DNA of 64,000 nt from Amycolatopsis tucumanensis (GCF_021654135.1 NZ_JAKGSD010000005.1:124001-188000), one strand, 5' to 3'; shown: positions 51,259 through 61,765, counted from the first letter of the stretch. The notes: generated by a model from the sequence alone, not told the origin. Numbers and translations are program-made.

Positions 51259-52170
51259 ATGAGCACCCGGAAGGCACGGGCCGCGATCGTCGGACCCGGC
51301 AACATCGGCACCGATCTGCTCGTCAAGCTGCGGCGCAGCGAGCACATCGAGGTCGCGTACATGGTCGGGGTGGACCCGGCTTCGGACGGCCTCAAGCGCG
51401 CGGCCGCGCTGGGCGTGGAGACTTCGGCCGAAGGAGTGGACTGGCTGCTGTCCCGCGACGAGCTGCCGGACATCGTCTTCGAGGCCACCTCCGCCAAGGC
51501 CCACCTGGCCAACGCGCCGCGCTACGCCGAGGCCGGCATCCAGGCCGTCGACCTGACCCCGGCCGCCGTCGGGCCGTTCACCTGCCCCGCGGTGGACCTG
51601 CCGGACCAGCTGGGCGCCGCGAACTTCAACATGATCACCTGCGGCGGCCAGGCCACGATCCCGATCGTGCACGCCGTCGCCCGCGTGACCGAGGTGCCCT
51701 ACGCCGAGATCGTCGCGTCGGTGTCGTCGCGGTCGGCGGGTCCGGGCACGCGCGCCAACATCGACGAGTTCACCCAGACCACCGCGCGCGGCCTGGAGAT
51801 CGTCGGCGGCGCCGCGCAGGGCAAGGCGATCATCATCATCAACCCGGTCGAACCGCCGCTCATCATGCGCGACACGGTGTTCTGCGCGATCTCGCCGGAC
51901 GCCGACCGCGACGCGATCACCGCCTCCATCGAGCGGATGGTCGCCGACGTGCAGGAGTACGTGCCCGGCTACACGCTCAAGGCGGCGCCGCAGTTCGACG
52001 ACCCGCGCCCGGGCTGGCAGGGCCGCGCCAGGGTGGCGGTGTTCCTGGAGGTCGCCGGCAACGGCGACTACCTGCCGCCCTACGCCGGGAACCTGGACAT
52101 CATGACCGCCGCGGCCGCCCGTGTCGGCGAGCTGCTGGCCGCGAACCGGACTCAGGAGGTGCCGGCATGA
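51259..52170 (+). CDS. Acetaldehyde dehydrogenase (acylating)
   Basis: The 303-residue protein has [17 protein letters not shown] (NAD-binding) and [16 protein letters not shown] with the catalytic Cys. [17 protein letters not shown] and [15 protein letters not shown] follow, the DmpF/MhpF/HsaG signature. It turns acetaldehyde, channelled from its partner aldolase, into acetyl-CoA using NAD and CoA. ATG 51259 follows AAGGAGGG. It overlaps the aldolase start. Confidence 0.95.
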   Translation: MSTRKARAAIVGPGNIGTDLLVKLRRSEHIEVAYMVGVDPASDGLKRAAALGVETSAEGVDWLLSRDELPDIVFEATSAKAHLANAPRYAEAGIQAVDLTPAAVGPFTCPAVDLPDQLGAANFNMITCGGQATIPIVHAVARVTEVPYAEIVASVSSRSAGPGTRANIDEFTQTTARGLEIVGGAAQGKAIIIINPVEPPLIMRDTVFCAISPDADRDAITASIERMVADVQEYVPGYTLKAAPQFDDPRPGWQGRARVAVFLEVAGNGDYLPPYAGNLDIMTAAAARVGELLAANRTQEVPA

Positions 52171-53189
52171 CCGAGCGGGAGGTGCGGCTCGTCGACACGA
52201 GCCTGCGCGACGGCAGCCACGCCATGGCCCACCAGTTCACCGAGGAGAACGTGCGGGACACCGTGCGGGCGCTCGACGCGGCGGGGATCTCGCTGATCGA
52301 GGTGACCCACGGCGACGGGCTCGGCGGGTCGACCTTCAACTACGGCTTCTCGCTGGTGGACGAGCGGAAGCTGATCGCCGCGGCCGTCGAGGAGGCCAAG
52401 CAGGCCAAGATCGCGGTGCTGCTGCTGCCCGGCCTCGGCACGGTCGCCGACCTGGAGGCCGCCGCCGACCTCGGCGCGGGCGCGGTGCGGATCGCCACGC
52501 ACTGCACCGAAGCGGACGTCTCCATCCAGCACTTCACCGAGGCGCGCAGGCTCGGGCTGGAGACCGTCGGGTTCCTGATGCTGTCGCACATGGCCACGCC
52601 GGAAGCGCTGGCGAAGCAGGGCCGCATCATGGTCGACGCCGGCTGCCAGTGCGTGTACGTCGTGGACTCCGCCGGGGCGCTGATCCTGGAGGAGGCCGCC
52701 GACCGGGTGGCCGCGCTGGTCGCGGAGTTCGGCGACGCGGCGCAGGTGGGCTACCACGGCCACCAGAACCTCAGCTTCGGCGTCGCGAACTCGGTGCTCG
52801 CCCACCGGGCCGGCGCGAAGCAGATCGACGGTTCGCTCGTGGCGCTCGGCGCGGGCGCGGGCAACTCGCCGACCGAGGTGCTGGCCGCGGTGTTCGAGCG
52901 GCTCGGCGTCGAGACCGGTGTGGACAAGGACGTGCTGATGGACGCCGCGGAGAACGTGGTGAAGCCGTTCATCACGCGGCTGCCGGTGATGGACCGGTCG
53001 TCGATCGTGCAGGGCTTCGCCGGGGTGTACTCCAGCTTCCTGCTGCACGCCGAGCGCGCCGCGGAGCGCTACCAGGTGCCCGCGCACGAAATCCTCTACC
53101 GCGTGGGGGAGAAGCGCTACGTCGGCGGTCAGGAGGACATGATCATCGACATCGCGTTGCAACTGGTGGCGGAGCGCGAGTCCGCTTAG
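52167..53189 (+). CDS. 4-hydroxy-2-oxovalerate aldolase
   Basis: The 340-residue TIM-barrel enzyme has [18 protein letters not shown] (metal and substrate site), [18 protein letters not shown], and [14 protein letters not shown] (metal ligands). DmpG/HsaF/BphI enzymes cleave 4-hydroxy-2-oxoacids to pyruvate and an aldehyde passed to the dehydrogenase. The pair occurs in meta-cleavage pathways, but no hydratase (HsaE/BphH) is adjacent. The gene converges on a TetR gene with a 4-bp overlap. Confidence 0.95.
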   Translation: MTEREVRLVDTSLRDGSHAMAHQFTEENVRDTVRALDAAGISLIEVTHGDGLGGSTFNYGFSLVDERKLIAAAVEEAKQAKIAVLLLPGLGTVADLEAAADLGAGAVRIATHCTEADVSIQHFTEARRLGLETVGFLMLSHMATPEALAKQGRIMVDAGCQCVYVVDSAGALILEEAADRVAALVAEFGDAAQVGYHGHQNLSFGVANSVLAHRAGAKQIDGSLVALGAGAGNSPTEVLAAVFERLGVETGVDKDVLMDAAENVVKPFITRLPVMDRSSIVQGFAGVYSSFLLHAERAAERYQVPAHEILYRVGEKRYVGGQEDMIIDIALQLVAERESA

Positions 53190-53776
53190 GACGACCGCAC
53201 GAGCAGGCGCACGCAGTGCTCGACCAGGCGTTCCCGGGGCATCTCGGGGGTGCCGGACAGGTAGGCGGTGAACAGGTGGGTCAGCGCGCCGACGAGGCCG
53301 ATCGCGGTCAGCTGCTTCTCCAGCGCGTCCATGCGCGCGGGCAGCTGCTCGCGGATCAGCCCGGCGAAGGCCGGCAGCAGCGCCATTCCGCGTGCGGACA
53401 GGGCCGGGTCGGTGATCGGCGCCAGCAGCAGGACCCGGCCCTTGCGTGGATCGTCCAGCATCAGCTCGACGAACGCGGTGACCGCGGCCTCGGCCCGCTG
53501 GGCCGGGGCGCGGCGGCTGTCCGGCACCGCGCCGGCGATGGCGCGGTGGGCCTCGGCGGCGACCTGCTCGTAGACCGCGACCACCAGTTCCTCGCGGTCG
53601 GTGAAGCTCTCGTAGAAGTACCGCTCGGTGAGCTTCGCGTGCCGGCACACCGCCCGCACCGTCACCGCCGCGCTGCCCTCGGTGCCGAGCAGGTCGAGCC
53701 CGGCGTCGAGCAGCTGGGCGCGCCGGGCCGCCCGGCGGTCGCTCAGGGTGGTGCCCGCCCAGGTCTTCTCCGCCAT
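53186..53776 (-). CDS. TetR-family regulator
   Basis: The 196-residue protein has a TetR helix-turn-helix ([48 protein letters not shown]) and a helical ligand domain. It is divergent from the DUF2236 and LLM genes across an inverted repeat, its likely operator. Confidence 0.9.
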   Translation of the reverse strand: MAEKTWAGTTLSDRRAARRAQLLDAGLDLLGTEGSAAVTVRAVCRHAKLTERYFYESFTDREELVVAVYEQVAAEAHRAIAGAVPDSRRAPAQRAEAAVTAFVELMLDDPRKGRVLLLAPITDPALSARGMALLPAFAGLIREQLPARMDALEKQLTAIGLVGALTHLFTAYLSGTPEMPRERLVEHCVRLLVRSS

Positions 53777-53784
53777 CCGCCCTC

Positions 53785-53812
53785 ACAATTGACTACGGGT
53801 GTTGTCAATTGT
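53785..53812. promoter_or_regulatory. TetR operator upstream of the DUF2236 gene
   Basis: ACAATTGAC (53785-53793) and GTCAATTGT (53804-53812) are exact 9-bp inverted arms with a 10-bp spacer, within the 48-bp gap between the divergent genes. Confidence 0.7.
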
Positions 53813-53824
53813 AGCGTTCGGATC

Positions 53825-54748
53825 ATGGCACCGCAGCCCCTGGGCCCCGATTCCCTGACGTGGAAGTACTTCGGCGACTGGCGGACCCTGCTCATGGCAC
53901 TGTGGGCAGGATCCATGCAGAACATGCACCCGGAACTCGGCGCGGGGGTGGAGGAGCACTCGCGGTTCTTCGCCGAGCGGTGGGAGCGGTTGTTCCGCTC
54001 GCTCTACCCGATCGGCGGCGTGGTCTACGACGGCCCGCGCGCGGCCGAGACCGCTCGCGCGGTGCGTGGGTACCACGAGACGATCCACGGCGTGGACTCC
54101 CGCGGCCGCCGCTACCACGCGCTGAACCCGGGCACGTTCTACTGGGCGCACTCGACGTTCTTCATGCTCACCGTCGTCGCCGCGGAGCGGATGATGGGCG
54201 GGCTGAGCGAGGCGGACAAGCGGCGGCTGTTCGACGAGCACGTCCAGTGGTACCGGCTCTACGGGCTGAGCATGCGGCCGGTGCCGGGCTCGTGGGAGGA
54301 GTTCCAGGCCTACTGGGACCACATGTGCACCGAGGTCCTGGAGGACAACAAGGCCACCAGGGACGTGCTGGACATCGCCGGCATCGCGAAGCCGCCGTTC
54401 GTGTCGTGGATGCCGGACCCGGTCTGGCGGTTGTTGCGCGTGGTGATCGCGAAGTCGTTCGTGTGGTGGACCGTCGGTTTGTACCACCCGGCGGTGCGCG
54501 AGCGGCTGGGTTACTCCTGGTCGCGCCGGAACGAGGTGCTGCACCGGCTGGCCGGCCGCGCGATCGGGCTCGCGTTCCGGTTCGTGCCGCACGACCGCCG
54601 CTACCACCCGCGCGCCAGGGCGGCGTGGCGGCGGGTGCGCGGCGAGGTCCCGGCGGACGCGCCGCTGGTGGAGACGCCGGCCCGCAACCTGCCGCCGCTG
54701 TCCGAACGGGACAGTCCCACCCATTACGTTCCCCGGGAGGTGTCGTGA
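53825..54748 (+). CDS. DUF2236 (oxygenase, MpaB/latex-clearing-like) family protein
   Basis: The 307-residue protein has MQNMHPELGAGVEEHSRFF early and YHETIHGVDSRGRRYHALNPGTFYWAHSTFF in the middle, with conserved histidines spaced as in DUF2236/MpaB-CPase-like proteins. Some relatives (latex clearing protein) are heme oxygenases of polyisoprene. The DUF assignment is firm, the substrate unknown. It overlaps the LLM-oxidoreductase start by 4 bp. Confidence 0.85.
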   Translation: MAPQPLGPDSLTWKYFGDWRTLLMALWAGSMQNMHPELGAGVEEHSRFFAERWERLFRSLYPIGGVVYDGPRAAETARAVRGYHETIHGVDSRGRRYHALNPGTFYWAHSTFFMLTVVAAERMMGGLSEADKRRLFDEHVQWYRLYGLSMRPVPGSWEEFQAYWDHMCTEVLEDNKATRDVLDIAGIAKPPFVSWMPDPVWRLLRVVIAKSFVWWTVGLYHPAVRERLGYSWSRRNEVLHRLAGRAIGLAFRFVPHDRRYHPRARAAWRRVRGEVPADAPLVETPARNLPPLSERDSPTHYVPREVS

Positions 54749-55770
54749 AGCTCGGCTATCACATCGGTTACTGGTCCTCCGGTCCGCCGGAGGGCGCGCT
54801 CGACGCGATCCGCGCCGCGGAGGAGCTGGGCTTCGATTCGGTGTGGACGGCCGAGGGGTACGGCTCGGACGCGCTGACCCCGCTGGCCTGGTGGGGCGCG
54901 GCGACCTCGCGGGTCAAGCTCGGCACCAACATCGTCCAGATGTCGGCCCGCACCCCGACCGCCACCGCCATGGCCGCGATGACCCTGGACCACCTCTCCG
55001 GCGGCCGGTTCATCCTCGGCCTCGGCGCGTCCGGGCCGCAGGTGGTGGAGGGCTGGTACGGGCAGCCCTACCCGCGGCCGCTGGCCCGGACGCGGGAGTA
55101 CGTGGAGATCGTGCGGCGGGTGGTGGCCCGGCGGGAACCGGTGACCTTCGACGGCGAGCAGTACCAGCTGCCGCTGAAGGACGGGACGGGGCTGGGCAAG
55201 CCGCTGAAGTCCACAGTGCACCCGCTGCGCCCGGAAATCCCCATCTACCTGGCGGCGGAGGGGCCGAAGAACGTCGCGCTGGCGGCCGAGATCTGCGACG
55301 GCTGGCTGCCGCTGTTCTTCTCCCCGAAGAGTGACGCGTTCTACCGGGAGGCGCTCGCGGAGGGTTTCGCGCGCCCGGGGGCCCGGCACACGCAGGCCGA
55401 CTTCGAGGTGGCCGCCTCGGTACCGGTCATCGTGCACGACGACGTGGAGACCGCGGCCGGGTTCATCAAGCCGTCGCTGGCCCTCTACATCGGCGGCATG
55501 GGGGCCAAGCAGGTCAACTTCCACAAGGACGTGTTCGCCCGGCTCGGCTACGCCGACGTCGCGGAGAAGGTGCAGGAGCTCTACCTCGCAGGGCGCAAGG
55601 CCGAAGCCACCGCGGCGATCCCCACGTCGCTGGTCGAGGACACCTCGCTGATCGGGCCGCCGGAGAAGATCCGGGCGGAGCTGGCCGCCTGGGAGGAGAC
55701 CGTGGTGACGACGTTGCTGCTGCGGGGCGACGCGGGGACCCTGCGGCGGATCGCTGAAGTGATCGGCTGA
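54745..55770 (+). CDS. LLM-class (F420-dependent) oxidoreductase
   Basis: The 341-residue protein opens KLGYHIGYWSSGPPEGALDAIRAAEELGFDSVWTAEGYGSDALTPLAW, with the bacterial luciferase-like barrel and F420 features of actinobacterial LLM enzymes. It continues with RVKLGTNIVQMSARTPTATAMAAMTLDHLSGGRFILGLGASGPQV. It probably reduces or oxidises a lipid-like substrate with F420, in tandem with the DUF2236 protein. GTG 54745 overlaps its stop. Confidence 0.9.
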   Translation: MKLGYHIGYWSSGPPEGALDAIRAAEELGFDSVWTAEGYGSDALTPLAWWGAATSRVKLGTNIVQMSARTPTATAMAAMTLDHLSGGRFILGLGASGPQVVEGWYGQPYPRPLARTREYVEIVRRVVARREPVTFDGEQYQLPLKDGTGLGKPLKSTVHPLRPEIPIYLAAEGPKNVALAAEICDGWLPLFFSPKSDAFYREALAEGFARPGARHTQADFEVAASVPVIVHDDVETAAGFIKPSLALYIGGMGAKQVNFHKDVFARLGYADVAEKVQELYLAGRKAEATAAIPTSLVEDTSLIGPPEKIRAELAAWEETVVTTLLLRGDAGTLRRIAEVIG

Positions 55771-55901
55771 GCCCCCGCGATCGCACGATGTCGAAGATGT
55801 GCGACGGCTGAACCGCCCGATCGAAGGGTTGGCAGCGCTGGGCGGACTCCTCTAGGCTCCGTCAAACCTGAAAGGGCTTCACGTCTGGAGGGAGGCCGCC
55901 G

Positions 55902-57914
55902 ATGCCGGTGAGCCGCAGGACCGTCCTGGCCGGAGCGGCCGCGGCGCCGCTGGCCGCGGGAGTGCTCGCCACCCCGCAGGCGGCCGCGCAGCGGGGCTAT
56001 CTCGTGGGCGTCGGCATCTCCGACGTCACCGGGCCCGCGGCCGAGTGCGGCATGATGGGCTACTCCATGCCGCAGCAGCAGACCGCCGGCATCCACCAGC
56101 GCACCCGCGCCCGCGCCTACATCGTCGCCGAACCCGGTGGCCGCCGGATCGTGTTCGTCAACGCCGACGTCGGCGCGTTGTTCCAGTCCGTGCACCAAGG
56201 GGTGCTGGCCCGCCTCGCCGAGCGGTACGGCGACCTCTACACCGAGCAGAACGTGCTGCTCAACGCCACCCACACGCACGCGGGCTGCGGCGGGTCGTCC
56301 TGGTACGCCGCCTACAACCTGTCCATCCTGGGCTTCCAGCGGCAGACCTACGACGCCCAGGTCGACGGCATCACCGAGGCCATCCAGCAGGCGCACGGCA
56401 ACCTCGCGCCGGGCACGATCAGCCTCGGCCGGACCGAGCTCACCGACGCCAGCGTCAACCGCTCCCGCACCGCCTTCGAGCTCAACCCGCGGGCCGACAA
56501 GGACCACTTCCCGCTCGCCATCGACCCGGCCGTCACCGTGCTGCGGTTCCGCCAGGGCGGCCGCGACGTCGGCGCCATCGCCTGGTTCGCCACGCACGGC
56601 ACCTCGATGACCAACGCGAACAAGCTGATCAGCGGCGACAACAAGGGCTACGCCGCCTACGCCTGGGAACACGGTCGCGGCACCCGCTACCTCGACGGCG
56701 CACCGGAGTTCGTCGCCTGCTTCCCGCAGACCAACTCCGGCGACATGTCCCCGAACCTCAACCTCAAGCCCGGCTCCGGCCCGACCGAGGACGAGTTCGA
56801 GAACACCCGCATCATCGGCGAACGCCAGTTCACCGCCGCGAAAGCCGCCTTCGACAACGCCACTACAGCCGTCACCGGGCCGCTCGACTTCCGCTTCTGC
56901 TACGTGGACATGTCCCGCGTGACCGTGGACGGCCGCTACACGCCGGACGGGCGGCAGCGCACCACGGCCACCGCGGCGATCGGCGTGTCGATGCTCGCCG
57001 GCAGCACCGAGGACGGCCCCGGGCTCCCGCTGCCCGAGGGTGTCCGCAACCCCTTCATCGACGCGCTCGGCGGCATGGACGCGCCGATCCCGCAGGCACT
57101 GGCCGACGCACACGCGCCGAAGGTGATCGCGGTGCCGTTCGGCGCGATGAAGCCCCACCCGTGGGCCCCGGAGGTGCTGCCGCTGCAGATCCTGCGGCTC
57201 GGGCAGCTCCACCTCGTCGCCGGGCCGGCCGAGTACACGATCGTCGCCGGGCTGCGCATCCGCCGCACCGTCGCCACCGAGCTGGGCGTGCCGCTGGAGA
57301 ACGTGATCATGCAGGGCTACGCCAACGCCTACAGTCAGTACGTCACGACCCCCGAGGAGTACGACTCGCAGCAGTACGAGGGCGCGTCCACGCTCTTCGG
57401 CCGCTACACGCTGCCCGCATACCAGCAGGAGTTCGCCCGGCTCGCGGCCGCGATGCGGGACGGGGCGAGCGTCCCGCCCGGGCCGCAGCCTCGCGACCTG
57501 TCCGGTGACCAGCTCAACTTCCAGCCCGGCGTGGTGGTGGACTCGCCGCCGCTGCTGAAGCGGTTCGGCGACGTGCTCACTGAGGCGCGCGGCAGCTACC
57601 GGCGCGGCGAGCAGGTGCTGGTCGAGTTCGTCACCGGCCACCCGAAGAACGACCTGCACCGGAACGGGACGTTCCTGGAGGTCCAGCGCCTGGACGGGGG
57701 CACCTGGGTCCGCCACGCCGACGACGGCGACTGGGCCACCAAGTACCGGTGGCGGCGCACCTTCCTGGCCGAGTCCACGGCGACGATCACCTGGGACATC
57801 CCGCCGGACACCCCGGTCGGCAAGTACCGGGTGGTCCACTCCGGCGACGCGAAATCCCTGGACGGCACGATCACGCCCTTCACCGGCGCCTCCCGCGCGT
57901 TCGTCGTCTCATGA
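55902..57914 (+). CDS. Neutral/alkaline ceramidase, Tat-secreted
   Basis: The 670-residue protein has a twin-arginine signal (SRRTVLAGAAAAPLAAG, residues 4-20). The ceramidase catalytic domain has zinc ligands in NATHTHAG (H124, H126) and FATHGTSM (near 228). The catalytic-serine motif TNSGDMSPN has its serine near 279. The C-terminal immunoglobulin-like domain (residues about 540-670) is typical of bacterial neutral ceramidases. These enzymes hydrolyse ceramide to sphingosine and fatty acid outside the cell. A transporter and a sphingosine-phosphate-lyase-family gene follow. Confidence 0.93.
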   Translation: MPVSRRTVLAGAAAAPLAAGVLATPQAAAQRGYLVGVGISDVTGPAAECGMMGYSMPQQQTAGIHQRTRARAYIVAEPGGRRIVFVNADVGALFQSVHQGVLARLAERYGDLYTEQNVLLNATHTHAGCGGSSWYAAYNLSILGFQRQTYDAQVDGITEAIQQAHGNLAPGTISLGRTELTDASVNRSRTAFELNPRADKDHFPLAIDPAVTVLRFRQGGRDVGAIAWFATHGTSMTNANKLISGDNKGYAAYAWEHGRGTRYLDGAPEFVACFPQTNSGDMSPNLNLKPGSGPTEDEFENTRIIGERQFTAAKAAFDNATTAVTGPLDFRFCYVDMSRVTVDGRYTPDGRQRTTATAAIGVSMLAGSTEDGPGLPLPEGVRNPFIDALGGMDAPIPQALADAHAPKVIAVPFGAMKPHPWAPEVLPLQILRLGQLHLVAGPAEYTIVAGLRIRRTVATELGVPLENVIMQGYANAYSQYVTTPEEYDSQQYEGASTLFGRYTLPAYQQEFARLAAAMRDGASVPPGPQPRDLSGDQLNFQPGVVVDSPPLLKRFGDVLTEARGSYRRGEQVLVEFVTGHPKNDLHRNGTFLEVQRLDGGTWVRHADDGDWATKYRWRRTFLAESTATITWDIPPDTPVGKYRVVHSGDAKSLDGTITPFTGASRAFVVS

Positions 57915-57993
57915 CGAATTCGCGCCCCGGGCGCTCCCCGGGCCGTGATCGATGACACGATGCGGGCGATCACCGGGTGCAGATCGGAGGACC

Positions 57994-59295
57994 ATGGTCG
58001 CCCTACCGGCCAAGACCAGGCTCGGCTACTCCGCCGGGTCGTTCGTCACCGGCGCGTTCGGCACGGTGCCCGGCCTGCTGCTGTTGCCCTACCTCACCGA
58101 CACGATGGCGGTGCCGGGCGCGGTCGCCGGGGCCATCGTGCTCGTGCCCAAGGCGTGGGACGTGCTGTTCAACCCGGTCGCCGGGCGGCTGTCCGACGCG
58201 AGCCTGAACCGCCGGGGGAGCAGGCGCCCGTTCCTGCTGTTCGGCGGGCTCGGCGTCGCGGTGCTGTTCGCCGCGATCTTCGCCCACCCCGGGTTCGGCA
58301 GCACCCCGCTGGACGCCGGGTACGTGGTGCTCGCGTTCTTCCTCTGCGCCACCGCGTTCGCCTTCTTCCAGGTGCCCTACAACGCGCTGCCCGCCGAGTT
58401 GACGGACAACTACCACGAGCGCACCCGCCTGACCAGCTGGCGCATCGGCCTGCTCGCGATCGCGATCCTGGTCTCCGGCGGCGGCGCCCCCGAGATCACC
58501 AACCAGGTCGGCGGCGTCAGCGGCTACCGCGTCATGGGGATCGTGATGGGCGCGATCATGGTGCTCGGCACCATCGCGGTGTTCCTCGGCACCCGGGGCG
58601 CGCCGGTGGGCAACCTGCGCCCGCCGACGCCCGGCTGGCGCGAGCTGCTCGCCACGATGCGCCAGTGGCGCGCCTTCCGGTGGCTGCTGGGCGTCTACTT
58701 CGTCCAGTCGCTCGGCCTGGCCACGCTGCTGGCCGGGGTCAACTACGCGTCCCGGTACGTGTTCGGCGACGCGGACCTGCAGACGTACCTGTTCGTCGGG
58801 TTCGTGCTGCCCGCGCTGGTCACCATGCCGCTGTGGCCGCGCATCGGCGCGCGCTGGGGCAAGCTGACGGGCTTCCGGTTCGCGTGCATCGCCTTCGGCG
58901 TCGCGTGCGCGGGCCTGTGCGCGGCGCTGGTGCTGCCGGTCGGCGTGTCGTTCGTGTTCGTCGCGCTCGCCGGGGTCGGCTACGCCGGGATCCAGGTGTT
59001 CCCGCTGGCGATCCTGCCCGACTTGATCAGCGCCGAGGAGGAGCGCACCGGCGCCACCAGGGCCGGCATCACCGCCGGGGTGTGGACCGCGTCGGAGACG
59101 CTCGGCCTGGCGCTGGGTCCGGGCCTGTTCGGGCTGGTGCTGACCGCGGGCGGGTACGTGTCCAGTGTGGACGCCTCCGCGGCGCAGCCGGGCAGCGCGG
59201 TCACCGCGATCCTGCTCGGGTTCGCGTTGCTGCCCGGGATCCTCGTGCTGGCGGGCCTGCCGCTGCTGCGCCGCTCGATCCTGGAGCCGCGATGA
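57994..59295 (+). CDS. MFS transporter, GPH/MelB-like
   Basis: The 433-residue protein has about 12 membrane spans and GPH-type wording: LLLLPYLTDTM, VPKAWDVLFNPVAGRLSDASLNRRGSRRPFLLFGG, and PYNALPAELTDNYHERTRLTSWR. ATG 57994 follows GGAGG and removes a 14-residue non-conserved upstream reading. The family moves sugars and other solutes with cations. Between a ceramidase and a sphingosine-phosphate-lyase homologue, sphingoid-base uptake is a reasonable but unproven guess. Confidence 0.88.
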   Translation: MVALPAKTRLGYSAGSFVTGAFGTVPGLLLLPYLTDTMAVPGAVAGAIVLVPKAWDVLFNPVAGRLSDASLNRRGSRRPFLLFGGLGVAVLFAAIFAHPGFGSTPLDAGYVVLAFFLCATAFAFFQVPYNALPAELTDNYHERTRLTSWRIGLLAIAILVSGGGAPEITNQVGGVSGYRVMGIVMGAIMVLGTIAVFLGTRGAPVGNLRPPTPGWRELLATMRQWRAFRWLLGVYFVQSLGLATLLAGVNYASRYVFGDADLQTYLFVGFVLPALVTMPLWPRIGARWGKLTGFRFACIAFGVACAGLCAALVLPVGVSFVFVALAGVGYAGIQVFPLAILPDLISAEEERTGATRAGITAGVWTASETLGLALGPGLFGLVLTAGGYVSSVDASAAQPGSAVTAILLGFALLPGILVLAGLPLLRRSILEPR

Positions 59296-60713
59296 GGCCC
59301 GCCCGTGAGGTGCTCGCCCAGCTGCGGGAGCTGCGGGACGGCGACCTGCCCACCCACGGCGGCCGCACCCTGGCCTACGTCTACGACAGCGGACTGACCG
59401 GTGTGGACGAACTGGCCGCGCAGGCGCACGCACTCGCCTCCTCCGCCAACGGCCTCGACCCGACCGCGTTCCCGAGCCTGCGCCGCCTGGAGAACGACCT
59501 CGTCGCCGCCACCGCACGCCTGGTGGGCGGCACGCCGTCCACGGTCGGGGCGGTGACCTCCGGCGGCACCGAGTCGTGCCTGCTCGCGGTGCTCGCCGCG
59601 CGCGAGGGCCGCCCCGGCGTCGCCGAGCCGAGCGTGGTGCTGCCCTCGACCGCGCACGCCGCCTTCCACAAGGCCGCCCACCTGTTCCGGGTGCGGCCGG
59701 TCGTCGTGCCGGTCGACCCGGTCACCTTCCGCGCCGATCCGGACGCCATGGCCGCGGCGATCGACGACACGACGGTGCTCGTGGTCGCCAGCGCCCCGTC
59801 CTACGCGCACGGCGTGATCGACCCGGTCGCGCCGATCGCCGCCGCGGCCGCCGCGCGCGGGGTGCGGATGCACGTGGACGCCTGCATCGGCGGCTGGGTC
59901 CTGCCGTACTTCCGCCGTCTCGGCAGGCCGGTGCCCGAGTTCGGGTTCGGCGTCGAGGGCGTGACCAGCGTCTCGGTCGACCTGCACAAATACGCGTACT
60001 GCCCCAAGGGCGTGTCGGTGCTGCTGCACGCCGACGCTGAGCTGCGGCGCGGGCACTACTTCGCCAGCGCCGACTGGCCCGGATACACGATGCTCAACAG
60101 CACCATCCAGTCCACCCGCTCCGGTGGCCCGCTCGCCGCCGCGTGGGCCGTGGTGCAGCACCTCGGCGACGACGGCTACTCCGAACTCGCCCGGCAGACC
60201 CTGGCCGCGGTGACGGCCATCGCCGAGGGCATCCGGAGCATCGACGGGCTGCGGCTGCTCGCCGAACCGGACTCGACCCTGATCGCGCTCACCGCCGACG
60301 ACGACGGCTTCGACCTGTTCACGGTCGCCGACGAGATGCGGGTCCGCGGCTGGTACGTGCAGCCGCAGTTCGCGCACGGGTCCTCGCCGGTGAACCTGCA
60401 CCTCACGGTCACGGCCGCGAACCGGGGCGGCGAGGCCGGATTCCTCGCCGACCTCGCCGCCTCGGTCGCCGCCGCCCGGGAGGCCGGGCCGGTGACGGTG
60501 GACGAGAACGTGGCCGCGTTCGTCGCCGCGCTGGACCCGGACACGCTGACCGGCGAGCAGTTCGAGGGCCTGCTCACCGCCGCGGGCATGGGCGGCGGCG
60601 CGGGGTTGCCGGACCGGATGGCCGGGATCAACGCCCTGCTCGGCGCCGCTGCCCCGGCCCTGCGGGAACGGCTGCTGCGCGAGTTCCTCGGGATGCTGTA
60701 CCGGCCGGGCTAG
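59292..60713 (+). CDS. Sphingosine-1-phosphate-lyase-family PLP-dependent enzyme
   Basis: The 473-residue PLP enzyme has TSGGTES (90-95, phosphate loop), [12 protein letters not shown] (H122 stacks on the cofactor), [31 protein letters not shown] (D196) and [15 protein letters not shown] (K233, Schiff-base lysine). The wording HVDAC-GG and HKYxxxPKG is specific to sphingosine-1-phosphate lyases and close tyrosine-decarboxylase kin. It would split a phosphorylated sphingoid base to a fatty aldehyde and phosphoethanolamine. Its start overlaps the transporter stop. A sphingosine kinase is not visible here. Confidence 0.9.
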   Translation: MRPAREVLAQLRELRDGDLPTHGGRTLAYVYDSGLTGVDELAAQAHALASSANGLDPTAFPSLRRLENDLVAATARLVGGTPSTVGAVTSGGTESCLLAVLAAREGRPGVAEPSVVLPSTAHAAFHKAAHLFRVRPVVVPVDPVTFRADPDAMAAAIDDTTVLVVASAPSYAHGVIDPVAPIAAAAAARGVRMHVDACIGGWVLPYFRRLGRPVPEFGFGVEGVTSVSVDLHKYAYCPKGVSVLLHADAELRRGHYFASADWPGYTMLNSTIQSTRSGGPLAAAWAVVQHLGDDGYSELARQTLAAVTAIAEGIRSIDGLRLLAEPDSTLIALTADDDGFDLFTVADEMRVRGWYVQPQFAHGSSPVNLHLTVTAANRGGEAGFLADLAASVAAAREAGPVTVDENVAAFVAALDPDTLTGEQFEGLLTAAGMGGGAGLPDRMAGINALLGAAAPALRERLLREFLGMLYRPG

Positions 60714-61765
60714 TGCGCCGCGTGGTCGTGCAGCTCCCACGCGGGGAACGGGTCCGGGCCGGCCTCCTCGCCGAGGCAGCTCTCCAGCGCGGCCGTCAGC
60801 GCCGCGTGGTCCAGGCCCGTCCCGATGAACACCAGCTCCTGCCGCGCCGGCCCGCTGCCCTGCGGTTCGAACCGCGCCACCGACCCGGCCTGCGACCACA
60901 GACCCACCACCCCGGGACGGGACGCGAGCGCGAAGAACCCCTTGGAGCGCAGCACCTTCCCGAACCGGCCGGAGTCCAGGTCCCGCGTCACGAACGACCA
61001 CAGCCGCTCCGGCGCGAACGGCCGCGCGGCCCGGAACACGACGCTGGAGATGCCGTACTCCTCGGTCTCCGGCACGTGGTCGCCGTTCAGCTCCGCCACC
61101 CAGCCGGGCGCCTGCTGAGCCCGCTCCAGGTCGTAGCGGCCGGTCCCGAGCACCTCCCGCACCGGCACCTTCCCGAAGCCGGCGCGGATCACCTCCGCCG
61201 CCGGGTTGAGCCGCCGCAGCAGCGCCTCCAGCCGGACCAGGTCGTCCTCGCCGACGAGGTCGGTCTTGTTCAGCAGCAGCACGTCGGCGAACTCGACCTG
61301 GTCGATCAGCAGGTCGCTGACGGTCCGCTCGTCGCCCTCGTACTGGTCCAGCGACCGCTCGGCCAGGCCGTCCCCGGTGTCCAGCTCGCGGGCGAAGTTC
61401 ACCGCGTCCACCACCGTCACCATGGTGTCCAGCCGCGCCCGCGGCAGGAACGTGAACGTCGCCGCGACCGGCATCGGCTCGGAGATCCCGCTCGACTCGA
61501 TCAGCACGTGGTCGAACCGGCCCTCGTCGCAGAGCCGGCCCACCTCCTCCAGCAGGTCGTCCCGCAGGGTGCAGCAGATGCACCCGTTGGTCATCTCGAC
61601 CAGGCGCTCTCGCGTGCGGACGAGCGCGGCGTCGATGTTGACCTCGCTCATGTCGTTGACGATCACCGCCACCCGCGTGCCTTCGGTGTTGCCCAGCACG
61701 TGGTTGAGCAGCGTCGTCTTGCCCGCGCCGAGGAACCCGGACAGGACGGTGACCGGGAGCGTCAC
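60710..61765 (-). CDS. COG0523/CobW GTPase, probable zinc metallochaperone
   Basis: The 351-residue protein has an intact P-loop GFLGAGKTT (10-18), the metal motif [13 protein letters not shown], base motif NKTDL, and a C-terminal CobW domain. It is the last gene of a four-gene overlapping unit with cysteine-poor ribosomal protein genes, the usual genomic setting of zinc-starvation COG0523 proteins. GTG 61765 overlaps the L32 stop. It probably delivers scarce zinc to a client protein. Confidence 0.92.
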   Translation of the reverse strand: MTLPVTVLSGFLGAGKTTLLNHVLGNTEGTRVAVIVNDMSEVNIDAALVRTRERLVEMTNGCICCTLRDDLLEEVGRLCDEGRFDHVLIESSGISEPMPVAATFTFLPRARLDTMVTVVDAVNFARELDTGDGLAERSLDQYEGDERTVSDLLIDQVEFADVLLLNKTDLVGEDDLVRLEALLRRLNPAAEVIRAGFGKVPVREVLGTGRYDLERAQQAPGWVAELNGDHVPETEEYGISSVVFRAARPFAPERLWSFVTRDLDSGRFGKVLRSKGFFALASRPGVVGLWSQAGSVARFEPQGSGPARQELVFIGTGLDHAALTAALESCLGEEAGPDPFPAWELHDHAAH

